A stretch of DNA of 11,884 nucleotides from UBA349 sp964444115 (GTDB lineage Archaea > Methanobacteriota > Methanobacteria > Methanobacteriales > Methanobacteriaceae). The notes below the pieces were generated by a model, which made no database searches, was not told the origin of the DNA, and saw only the letters and a program-made list of their open reading frames with translations. Shown here in pieces: positions 1 through 7,012 of the stretch. The DNA lies in the NCBI GenBank assembly GCA_964444115.1, contig CAYUFT010000064.1, positions 1-11,884 on the forward strand, written 5' to 3'. Within the stretch, counting starts at the first letter, position 1; the number at the start of each line of letters is the position of its first letter. The translations under genes and the position numbers were made by a program.

Positions 1-217
1 TGGCAAATTGGAGGTATTCTGGATGGCCGTTTTGAGCAAGGTAGTACCACCATTCAGCTCCCCAAAGATAGGTTTCATCAAAGCCAGTTTTTTTAGCATA
101 TTCAATTTTATCTTTAAATTGATTTAGAGTAAAAGTATTAGTTTGTTTTTCAATAGGCAAATTAATTAAATCAGTATTAACCCAGGCTTCCCCCTTTAAC
201 TCAGCAATAATAATTTT
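1..217 (-). CDS. Fragment of a bacterial-type glycosidase-like protein, probably foreign to this contig
   Basis: An open frame of 72 codons runs off the left edge. It is closed on its upstream side by a TAA at 218-220, so its own start is missing. The translation is clearly protein-like and ends in a Trp-rich stretch (TGFDETYLWGAEWWYYL, then NGHPEY). I associate this pattern with C-terminal regions of uncharacterised TIM-barrel, glycoside-hydrolase-like proteins found mainly in candidate-phylum (Patescibacteria) bacteria; that is recall, not a search. It sits exactly where the second half of ribosomal protein S19 should be, in a different frame, with no start codon or ribosome binding site. 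I infer a chimeric join rather than a real gene fusion. The identity of the family is uncertain; the coding character is fairly sure. Confidence 0.6.
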
Positions 218-372
218 TTAATTCTTTCTAGTACCTTCATTTGCCTTGGTAAGAATCCTCTTTTCAGAGATCTCCTCTGTCTGGATGGTAATATTTCTAT
301 AACCTTATCCAGAGGCATTTCTTGTAATTCTTCCAAAGTGTGATTGCGATACTTAAATTCTTTACGTGCCAA
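196..372 (-). pseudogene. rps19: Small ribosomal subunit protein S19 (uS19), truncated
   Basis: The first 53 residues match the N-terminal half of archaeal S19 (start MARKEFKYR, with the basic block SRQRRSLKRGF at 30-40). S19 is a head protein of the 30S subunit. The start is TTG, the first residue of the expected protein, behind a strong GGAGGT at 379-384 with 6-nt spacing. It lies 24 nt after the L2 stop, as expected in the S10-type operon. After residue 53 the S19 sequence is lost and the frame ends with LLLLS and a TAA, giving 58 residues where archaeal S19 usually has about 130-150. The lost half includes conserved RNA-contacting segments, so the product could not work. S19 is essential, so I infer that the break is an assembly chimera and not a real mutation. 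Confidence 0.88.
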
Positions 373-378
373 TAAGCC

Positions 379-384
379 ACCTCC
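379..384 (-). promoter_or_regulatory. Ribosome binding site that fixes the TTG start of rps19
   Basis: GGAGGT stands 6 nt before the TTG at 370-372. No ATG is available at the family's N-terminus (the next Met codon is residue 19), so this site decides in favour of the TTG start. Confidence 0.8.
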
Positions 385-396
385 TAATAGTTGTGG

Positions 397-1122
397 TTAT
401 CTCCTCTTACCTGTTCTTCGAGCCGCGATTGAACCGACTCTTCTTCCTGGTGGGGCATGTCTGGATACGGTTGTAGGTCGTCCAGGGTGCTGCCTATTTC
501 CACCACCGTGTGGGTGATCCACTGCATTCATGGCCACTCCTCTAACAGTAACACACTTTTTACCTTTAGCTTTCAGAGCATGGTAACGGTTACCTGCTTT
601 AAGGAATGGTTTTTCTCTTCTTCCTCCACCAGCTACAACGCCTATAGTGGCCCTGCACTTAGGATTGAATGCTTTTAACTCACCAGATGGAAGCTCAATA
701 ACTGCTTTATCCACATCATGAGTGATCAAAGAAGCATAAGTTCCAGAAGATCTTACGAGTTTACCTCCGTCTCCTGGACGATTTTCAATATTGTATATTG
801 GAGTACCTTCAGGAATTTCTCCCAGGGGTAATGAATTTCCAGGACTAATTGGTGCTGAAATTCCACATGCTACCTCATCATTAATTTGAATACTTTCCGG
901 AGCTAAAATAAGTCTTTTTTCCCCATTTTCAAATTTTACTAATGCTACAGGAGCACTTCTTCCAGGGTCGTGCATAATATCTGCAACTTTACCCTTTAAG
1001 ATGCCTTCTTTCTCTAATGAATCATAGGAACGGTACTCTATCTTACCTTTAAATCTGTGAGAAGCACTTCTAAAAGTAGAAGTTCCCCTACCTCTCCTTT
1101 GTGAAATTAAACGTTTTCCCAT
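397..1122 (-). CDS. rpl2: Large ribosomal subunit protein L2 (uL2)
   Basis: A core 50S protein that binds domain IV of 23S rRNA near the peptidyl-transferase centre and helps subunit association. The product has 241 residues, the usual archaeal length. The N-terminus is basic (GKRLISQRRGRG), an OB-fold-like middle follows, and an SH3-like domain precedes a basic C-terminal tail. The family signature with the functionally critical histidine, VDHPHGGG, is intact at about 201-208, followed by RQHPGRPTTVSRHAPPGRRVG. The ATG start is preceded by GGAGG at 1130-1134 with 7-nt spacing. The gene starts 32 nt after the L23 stop and is followed 24 nt later by S19, so it is co-transcribed in the ribosomal operon. 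Confidence 0.97.
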   Translation of the reverse strand: MGKRLISQRRGRGTSTFRSASHRFKGKIEYRSYDSLEKEGILKGKVADIMHDPGRSAPVALVKFENGEKRLILAPESIQINDEVACGISAPISPGNSLPLGEIPEGTPIYNIENRPGDGGKLVRSSGTYASLITHDVDKAVIELPSGELKAFNPKCRATIGVVAGGGRREKPFLKAGNRYHALKAKGKKCVTVRGVAMNAVDHPHGGGNRQHPGRPTTVSRHAPPGRRVGSIAARRTGKRR

Positions 1123-1154
1123 TTTTTTTCCTCCAAGTTACTGACTATATCAGC

Positions 1155-1415
1155 TTAGAATACTCCCATCTTAACAGCAATATCTTCTGCTTTGTTCTCA
1201 GAAGAAAGCTTAATATAAGCTAATTTTATTCCTTTGGAGTTTATATGAGTATTAACCTTTTCCACCTTAACATCATAGAGTTCTTCACAAGCCCTTTTAA
1301 TGTCAGATTTCTCACTGGTTCTCAAAACTACAAAAGTCAGTTCATTGTTTTGATCGATTAAGTTCATGGTTTTTTCAGTTACATGAGGTTTTACAATAAT
1401 TGCATAAGGATCCAT
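1155..1415 (-). CDS. rpl23: Large ribosomal subunit protein L23 (uL23)
   Basis: L23 binds 23S rRNA domain III at the polypeptide exit and is a docking point for SRP and other nascent-chain factors. The product is 86 residues, the archaeal size, with the family start MDPYAIIVKPHVTEKTM and the C-terminal KGIKLAYIKLS region. A GTG three codons upstream (1422-1424) keeps the frame open. That GTG lies inside the ribosome binding site AAAGGTGA, which is correctly spaced for the ATG at 1413-1415, so I use the ATG. The gene lies 37 nt after L4 and 32 nt before L2, within the operon. Nothing is unusual in the protein. Confidence 0.95.
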   Translation of the reverse strand: MDPYAIIVKPHVTEKTMNLIDQNNELTFVVLRTSEKSDIKRACEELYDVKVEKVNTHINSKGIKLAYIKLSSENKAEDIAVKMGVF

Positions 1416-1420
1416 AATAT

Positions 1421-1428
1421 TCACCTTT
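1421..1428 (-). promoter_or_regulatory. Ribosome binding site of rpl23, overlapping a rejected GTG start
   Basis: AAAGGTGA stands 5 nt before the ATG at 1413-1415. The GTG of the longer reading is part of this site, which makes initiation there unlikely. Confidence 0.7.
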
Positions 1429-1452
1429 TATCTTAAAATAGGGAATATTGCC

Positions 1453-2223
1453 CTATTGGAAGAGTTCCCCCAATTTTTCTATAGCAGATTTGGTAAAAAC
1501 TGTTAATCTTCCAGGATGAGTTCCAGGAGCTAATAATTCAGCATTAAGATTTTCTACTAAAACCACATCAACACCGGAGTGGTTTCTAGCACCTAAGCTG
1601 ATTCCTTTGTCTTCACCCACAACTATTAGAGGTCCTTTACGAGTTTTATATTTACGACCTCGCATTTTACCTTTACCAGATCTAATTTTTTTTCCTTCTT
1701 TAGCTCGGACAACATCATCAATTATGCCTAACTTTTTGAAAATTTCCCTAGTTTCTTTAGTTTTCTTGACCTTACAGAGCTCATCATCAACCACCATTGG
1801 AATTTGAGGCACATTTTCTACTTTGTGGCCTCTATTCTCGACAATTTCTGGGTTAACTGTAGCTGCTAATGCAGACCTGATAGCAAAACGCCTTTCTTTC
1901 CGGTTGATTTTCTCATGGTAGTTTTTTTGTGGGCGTGGAGGATGTGCTCTCCTACCGCCAACTACATGAGCTACAAATGCTGCTCTAGAACCAGAACCTT
2001 TAATACGAGGAACCTTAGCAACACCACGTCCAGAACCGTATGACTCTGCAGTTGTCCTTTTACCAGCCATTGGGTCAGAACCCCATGGTTGAATCCGGGC
2101 AGTTTGTGATGAGATAACAGCTCTTTTTATAAGGTCCGGCCTAAATTCTTCCTGGAATATTTCAGGCAGTTCAATCTCTTCTGTGACTTCGCCTTCCAAT
2201 GAATAAACCTTAATTTTTTTCAT
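1453..2223 (-). CDS. rpl4: Large ribosomal subunit protein L4 (uL4, eukaryotic L1e type)
   Basis: L4 binds domains I and II of 23S rRNA, and its long loop lines the peptide exit tunnel. The product has 256 residues and the archaeal/eukaryotic architecture. A short N-terminal strand region is followed by the tunnel-loop segment, rich in Gly and Arg, at about 45-100 (TARIQPWGSDPMAGKRTTAESYG, written here only as the marker TARIQPWGSD, then GGRRAHPPRP at 89-98). A basic RSGKGKMRGRKYKTRKGPL block lies near 181-199 and a globular C-terminus follows. The start codon lies only 19 nt after the L3 stop and has just a weak GAGTGG-like site before it. Initiation may therefore depend on translational coupling with L3; this is inference. 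Confidence 0.96.
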   Translation of the reverse strand: MKKIKVYSLEGEVTEEIELPEIFQEEFRPDLIKRAVISSQTARIQPWGSDPMAGKRTTAESYGSGRGVAKVPRIKGSGSRAAFVAHVVGGRRAHPPRPQKNYHEKINRKERRFAIRSALAATVNPEIVENRGHKVENVPQIPMVVDDELCKVKKTKETREIFKKLGIIDDVVRAKEGKKIRSGKGKMRGRKYKTRKGPLIVVGEDKGISLGARNHSGVDVVLVENLNAELLAPGTHPGRLTVFTKSAIEKLGELFQ

Positions 2224-2242
2224 TTAAACCACTCTAATTAAA

Positions 2243-3253
<1,011 letters not shown>

Positions 3254-3298
3254 TTAATTTTACCTCCTTACATTCACAATTTTATTTCCATTTTTTGA

Positions 3299-4144
3299 TT
3301 AATCTGAGTTTAAGAGCAAGTTAAAAACAGACAAAGTCGCTAAAACTGCTTCTTCTGTCCTTACAGTTTTGGTGCCCTGAAGAGGTATAGTATTCACTTC
3401 TAAGTCCACCAGATTCTGACTTCCAATATCATCAGGTAAGCCAGAATAAGGACCACCAAACAAAATAGCCACATGTTTGGCGTTTTGTACCTTAAATTTC
3501 ACTTCATCTAAAATAGAAGTTATCGGTGCAGCATTACGGGATGTTGCCACCACAAAATCCGGTTTTACTGTCTTTAAACTTTGGTGAAGATTATTATAAT
3601 TGGATAAAGTCTCATATCCCCAGTACTCATTTTCTGGTTCATCCGGTTCGACTATTATCTCTTTACCCAGCTTGGTTACTCGAAAGCTTAGTATTTTATT
3701 TACAGTTAGTTGTTCCTTGCAAAAAGCGGTTTTATCCGCCCCTATATCAACGAAGGTCCCTTTTCTGGTCCTTTTGAGCGTTAGTCCCTGTCTGTAATCG
3801 CCTTCGCCGGGTTTCCCTGTGGGGTGGTGTGGAGTTCTAAGTGGTGGGAGTAAACCCACATGCTTTAACTCATTCCTTATCGGAAATACCTTCTTTCGAA
3901 GATATTGAGGTGTATTCATATAAGTGAGAATATCACTAATAAATTTTGCCTCTTTTTTGTTTGCATCGTCATGATACACTACAATCCGGTCTGCATTGAA
4001 TATAGCTGCGGATCTCGCAATCGCTCCAACCTTATAGGTTTTGAGTTTTAAATCAGTAGTTTCCGCAGTTAAAGAGTCCGGGATAAATATAGATAAATGC
4101 TTCTTTAGCATCTTTGAATATTTGTCGTCATCTATTATAAACAT
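3299..4144 (-). CDS. SPOUT-superfamily RNA methyltransferase (C9orf114/SPOUT1, MTH1 type)
   Basis: Predicted S-adenosylmethionine-dependent RNA methylase of the SPOUT1/C9orf114 family (Pfam family for putative RNA uridine N3-methylation). Its structural prototype is the Methanothermobacter protein MTH1; the exact target in archaea is not established to my knowledge. The N-terminal part (about 18-115) begins the knot-type fold. An inserted OB-like RNA-binding segment follows at about 118-167 (RQGLTLKRTRKGTFVDIGAD). The C-terminal trefoil-knot SAM site holds ILFGGPYSGLPDD at 227-239 and PLQGTKTVRTEEA at 254-266. The length is 281 residues. Alignment from memory with MTH1 fits a start at Met12 (4109-4111, 270 residues) better. 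Neither start has a clear ribosome binding site, so I keep the longer one. It is the first gene of the ribosomal operon, which suggests an rRNA target. Confidence 0.9.
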   Translation of the reverse strand: MFIIDDDKYSKMLKKHLSIFIPDSLTAETTDLKLKTYKVGAIARSAAIFNADRIVVYHDDANKKEAKFISDILTYMNTPQYLRKKVFPIRNELKHVGLLPPLRTPHHPTGKPGEGDYRQGLTLKRTRKGTFVDIGADKTAFCKEQLTVNKILSFRVTKLGKEIIVEPDEPENEYWGYETLSNYNNLHQSLKTVKPDFVVATSRNAAPITSILDEVKFKVQNAKHVAILFGGPYSGLPDDIGSQNLVDLEVNTIPLQGTKTVRTEEAVLATLSVFNLLLNSD

Positions 4145-4149
4145 TGCTA

Positions 4150-4161
4150 TAGTCCAGACTA
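4150..4161. repeat. Inverted repeat just before the SPOUT gene start
   Basis: TAGTC-CA-GACTA, a perfect 5-bp dyad with a 2-bp centre, ends 5 nt before the start codon on the minus strand. As RNA the loop would be too tight, so it is better viewed as a DNA dyad or as part of a larger leader structure. Its function is unknown. Confidence 0.5.
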
Positions 4162-4184
4162 GGCAAAAATACTAACACCATATC

Positions 4185-4222
4185 ATATTTTCAAAATATA
4201 ATATTGAGCAGTTTCAAACTGC
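4185..4222. repeat. Two TTTCAAA-centred dyads in the leader of the ribosomal operon
   Basis: Two perfect odd palindromes with 7-bp arms lie at 4185-4199 (ATATTTT-C-AAAATAT) and 4208-4222 (GCAGTTT-C-AAACTGC). Their centres are at 4192 and 4215, 23 bp apart, about two helical turns. They lie between the predicted promoter and the first start codon. They could be a two-site operator, or in RNA a small hairpin (GCAGTT/AACTGC). A reading frame of 13 codons starting at 4224 also spans both. No function can be assigned from sequence. Confidence 0.5.
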
Positions 4223-4274
4223 ATATTGATATTTCACACTAAGAATGTAGGTTAGTAAAGGTTGGTTAATTAAG

Positions 4275-4287
4275 TATATAAACCTTC
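4275..4287 (-). promoter_or_regulatory. Archaeal promoter (BRE + TATA box) of the ribosomal protein operon
   Basis: Reading the minus strand, GAAGG is followed by TTTATATA (4282 to 4275), an excellent match to the methanogen TATA box with a purine-rich upstream TFB element. Transcription would be expected to start about 25 bp further on, near 4250-4256. That leaves a leader of about 105-110 nt before the SPOUT gene. Confidence 0.7.
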
Positions 4288-4320
4288 TGTTTGGAGTTCC
4301 CTTTAAAAACTTTTAATATT

Positions 4321-4333
4321 GAAAAATAAAATC
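4321..4333 (-). terminator. Possible oligo-U terminator of the METTL5-like gene
   Basis: The minus strand reads GATTTTATTTTTC here, about 50 nt after the stop of the upstream gene and before the next promoter. Archaeal RNA polymerase stops at such U-rich tracts; there is no hairpin. The AT-rich background makes this tentative. Confidence 0.35.
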
Positions 4334-4379
4334 ATAGGCATCGTAAGGAATCGTTTGTAAAAATTATAAGAACCTAAAG

Positions 4380-5051
4380 TTACTTATTAATTCTTTCAAC
4401 TCGTACTACGATCACTTCTATTTTTTTAGCCTCTTGTTTATGGAAAGAATAAATTCGAGGAATTAAAAACGAGTAATAAAACCTGTGAGTTATTTTACCA
4501 CCCAAATTTAAAAAATAATTTTCCACAAAATCTTCGGTTTCCGCCATGTGAAAAGAGTACACTACTGTGGCTATTTGGAGAGATTTCTCCATGAATATTC
4601 TGTCTGCTCCCTTTTTCACTTTTAATTGAGATCCGAAGGGTGGATTTTGAATACAAGTATCCATACAATTTATTTCTTCAGAAGATTTGTTATTTATATC
4701 CATTTCATTTATATCCATTTCAATAAAATTTGTCTTCTCATTTAGGCCGAGTTTTTGGGAAGTTTCTTTAGCCATAAGTAATGCATCATAATCAATATCT
4801 ATGCCCCATACACATTTAGCACCCAGCAGGGAAGATCCTATGGCAAAAATTCCAGTTCCGCATCCTAAGTCAATTACATTTTTATTTTCAATATCTCTTA
4901 AATTATAAGCATTCCATAAAACATCAGAAGCAATTATGGAAGGCGTATGATATTGCTCTAACTTTATTTTAGGTTTTGGATGACTAGGTAGAGATTCTAA
5001 AGCGATTTCTAAGCGTCTTTGCTTTTTTATAGGCTTAAAATTAGTTTTCAT
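4380..5051 (-). CDS. METTL5-like N6-adenine RNA methyltransferase
   Basis: Class I SAM-dependent methylase of the COG2263/METTL5 group. Eukaryotic METTL5 makes m6A in the decoding region of 18S rRNA, so an equivalent 16S rRNA site is the likely target here (inference from family). Visible elements are the N-terminal LEQYHTPSIIASD at 31-43, motif I DLGCGTGIFA at 61-70, the acidic ribose-binding segment GIDID at 83-87, and the adenine-N6 catalytic motif NPPF at 136-139. The C-terminal FLIPRIYSFHKQE lies at about 195-207. The length of 223 is normal. An in-frame 15-bp duplication gives EMDIN twice at 111-120. No ribosome binding site precedes the ATG. A TATTTAAAC on the minus strand at 5069-5077 is placed for a near-leaderless transcript. 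Confidence 0.9.
   Translation of the reverse strand: MKTNFKPIKKQRRLEIALESLPSHPKPKIKLEQYHTPSIIASDVLWNAYNLRDIENKNVIDLGCGTGIFAIGSSLLGAKCVWGIDIDYDALLMAKETSQKLGLNEKTNFIEMDINEMDINNKSSEEINCMDTCIQNPPFGSQLKVKKGADRIFMEKSLQIATVVYSFHMAETEDFVENYFLNLGGKITHRFYYSFLIPRIYSFHKQEAKKIEVIVVRVERINK
4692..4721. repeat. 15-bp perfect tandem duplication inside the METTL5-like gene
   Basis: ATTTATATCCATTTC occurs twice in direct succession (4692-4706 and 4707-4721). Being 15 bp long, it keeps the frame and duplicates five residues (EMDIN) in the loop between the SAM-binding half and the NPPF motif. It looks like a recent replication slippage event. Confidence 0.9.
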
Positions 5052-5390
5052 TGTATCTAATATGTATTATGTTTAAATAATTATCAATTTTAATATTCAT
5101 CAATTAATAAATTAGCATTGAAGAATATATTGCGGATTGCAGTGCAGCCAATATGTAAATAATCTGATCTTAAAAATATTATAATTAGTATATAATTAAC
5201 AATTTATTTGAAATAGGATTCCATCTAATATTTTAGTTAATATTGACATATAATCACATATGAATAATTAATAGTAAAAATTCTAATAAAAGATAGATAT
5301 CTTAATGTTATATTGTTATAATTGAATAAAATAGTATATTAATAAAAATAGTTAAAATATAATTAATTTACAAAATTAAGGAGCTATGCC
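5052..5390. other. Divergent intergenic region between the METTL5-like gene and pycA
   Basis: This 339-bp spacer is extremely AT-rich and has no credible open frame. It must hold the promoters of both outward-facing genes. For pycA a weak TATA candidate is GTATATTA around 5334-5341, about 50 bp before the ATG, followed by a good AAGGAG site at 5378-5383 (7-nt spacing). The only GC-containing island, at 5131-5150, sits inside an inverted repeat described separately. No tRNA or other structured RNA was recognised. Confidence 0.6.
5127..5154. repeat. Inverted repeat enclosing a GC-rich island upstream of pycA
   Basis: ATATTG (5127-5132) and CAATAT (5149-5154) form 6-bp arms around a 16-bp core that includes the small dyad TGCA-G-TGCA (5138-5146). 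It stands out from the surrounding almost pure A/T sequence. It could be a regulator binding site shared by the divergent genes. No known factor can be named. Confidence 0.4.
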
Positions 5391-6881
5391 ATGTTTAACA
5401 AAGTTCTAATTGCCAATCGTGGTGAAATAGCAATAAGAGTAATGCGAGCCTGCAGAGAGTTAGACGTGAAAAGTGTTGCTATCTACTCTGATGCTGACAA
5501 AAATTCTCTTTTTGCCAAATTCGCTGATGAAGCTTATTCTATAGGTGAATCAACACCTGCTAAAAGTTATTTAAACATAGAAAAAATTATAGATATTGCT
5601 GAGAGGTGTGGTGCCGATGCCATACATCCAGGTTATGGTTTTCTGGCTGAAAATTCAAAATTAGGAAAAGAATGTGAAAAACGCGGCATGAAACTTATAG
5701 GTCCCTCCGGATCAGTCATTGAGTCCATGGGCGATAAAATTACATCTAAAAAATTGATGAGAAAAGCAGGAGTTCCTGTAATTCCCGGAACAGATAAAGG
5801 AATTTCAACTATTGAAGAAGCTGTAGATATAGCTGAATCCATAGGTTATCCCGTTATTGTCAAAGCTTCTGCTGGTGGTGGAGGTATTGGAATGAGAACC
5901 GTCTATGAAAGAGATGAACTCGTTAGGGCCATCGAATCCACTCAATCCGTGGCTGCATCGGCCTTTGGAGATTCTACAGTATTCATAGAAAAATACCTGG
6001 AAGAACCACGCCACATCGAATTTCAAATTATGGCCGATGAACATGGAAATATTGTTCATGTAGCCGATCGGGAATGCTCTATCCAAAGAAGGCACCAAAA
6101 ATTGATTGAAGAAGCTCCATCCCCAATAATGACTGAAGAATTAAGAGAAACAATGGGGGCGGCCGCTGTTAAAGCAGCTAAATCAATTAATTATACTAAT
6201 GCTGGAACTGTTGAATTTCTCTATTCCAATGGCGACTTTTATTTTCTGGAAATGAATACCAGGATCCAGGTAGAACACCCTATTACTGAAATAGTAACTG
6301 GAGTTGATTTAGTAAAAGAACAAATCAGAATTGCCTCAGGAAAAGAACTTTGTTGTGCTCAAGAAGACATTTCGGTCATGGGACACGCCATTGAATGTCG
6401 TATAAATGCTGAAGATCCTCTGGCAGAATTTGCTCCCAACCCCGGCAAAATAACAGGATATAGGTCTCCAGGTGGTATTGGGGTACGGGTAGATAGTGGA
6501 GTATATATGAATTATTCCATACCAACATTCTATGATTCCATGATTTCCAAACTTATTGTATGGGGCAGAACACGAAATGAAGCTATTAACCGTATGGAAA
6601 GGGCTCTAAGCGAATATGTAATTTTAGGAGTCAAAACGACTATTCCTTTCCACAAGGCCATTATGAGAAGCTCTGATTTTAGAGCAGCTAAACTTAACAC
6701 TCACTTTGTTGATGAACACCGTAAAGGAATCATGGAAGAGATGGAAAAAGTAGTTATAGAGGACAAAGAAAGAGTTGACCGTCTAAAATCCACTTTCTTA
6801 CCAAATAAAAAAGTTGCTGCTATAACTGCAGCTGTGGGAAATTATATGAGTACTGCTCAATCTCAACAAAAACCAAAATAA
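5391..6881 (+). CDS. pycA: Pyruvate carboxylase subunit A (biotin carboxylase subunit)
   Basis: Catalyses ATP- and bicarbonate-dependent carboxylation of the biotin carried on PycB. PycB then makes oxaloacetate from pyruvate, feeding the incomplete reductive TCA pathway and aspartate/glutamate synthesis in methanogens. Domains in order are the N-terminal PreATP-grasp fold (IANRGEIAIRVMRACRELD, 7-25; HPGYGFLAEN, 79-88), the ATP-grasp domain with Lys158 and the glycine loop AGGGGIGM (161-168), and HIEFQIMAD (208-216). The active-site segment EMNTRIQVEHP lies at 287-297, with the metal-binding Glu287/Asn289 and Arg291. The biotin-carboxylase C-terminal domain runs to about 443, followed by a tail of about 50 residues with no recognised motif. 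The AAGGAG site lies 7 nt before the ATG. Acetyl-CoA carboxylase AccC is the closest alternative; the neighbouring birA and the lineage favour PycA. pycB is not in this window. Confidence 0.93.
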   Translation: MFNKVLIANRGEIAIRVMRACRELDVKSVAIYSDADKNSLFAKFADEAYSIGESTPAKSYLNIEKIIDIAERCGADAIHPGYGFLAENSKLGKECEKRGMKLIGPSGSVIESMGDKITSKKLMRKAGVPVIPGTDKGISTIEEAVDIAESIGYPVIVKASAGGGGIGMRTVYERDELVRAIESTQSVAASAFGDSTVFIEKYLEEPRHIEFQIMADEHGNIVHVADRECSIQRRHQKLIEEAPSPIMTEELRETMGAAAVKAAKSINYTNAGTVEFLYSNGDFYFLEMNTRIQVEHPITEIVTGVDLVKEQIRIASGKELCCAQEDISVMGHAIECRINAEDPLAEFAPNPGKITGYRSPGGIGVRVDSGVYMNYSIPTFYDSMISKLIVWGRTRNEAINRMERALSEYVILGVKTTIPFHKAIMRSSDFRAAKLNTHFVDEHRKGIMEEMEKVVIEDKERVDRLKSTFLPNKKVAAITAAVGNYMSTAQSQQKPK

Positions 6882-6926
6882 TCATCCCATTTTTAAAAAT
6901 ACTAATCTAATTAATTAAATATTAAA

Positions 6927-6934
6927 TTTAAATA
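6927..6934 (+). promoter_or_regulatory. Possible TATA box for birA
   Basis: TTTAAATA lies in the 131-bp spacer between pycA and birA, about 80 bp before the chosen birA start. It could drive birA separately or be an AT-rich chance match; read-through from pycA is equally possible. Confidence 0.25.
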
Positions 6935-7000
6935 ATAATTAAAATCAATTTCTGTAAAATAAATTAAATCATGCTTAAAATAATTCAAGAGAGTTATAAA

Positions 7001-7006
7001 AGGGGT
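7001..7006 (+). promoter_or_regulatory. Ribosome binding site supporting the shorter birA start
   Basis: AGGGGT, 6 nt before the ATG at 7013, is the only purine-rich site near either possible start. The match to the consensus is imperfect. Confidence 0.5.
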
Positions 7007-7012
7007 TTTAAT

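Noticed and set aside
1416..1424. Longer rpl23 from a GTG start at 1424
   Set aside because: The GTG lies inside the ribosome binding site of the ATG at 1415, and the family starts at MDPYA.
5195..5346. Possible BirA operator before pycA (ATTAACAAT at 5195-5203, and ATTGTTATA at 5312 with a poor partner at 5338)
   Set aside because: The first has no matching half-site at the right distance; the second pair matches at only 5 of 9 positions, which is expected by chance in such AT-rich DNA.
5633..6098. Minus-strand open frames inside pycA
   Set aside because: They are antisense shadows of the conserved biotin carboxylase frame.
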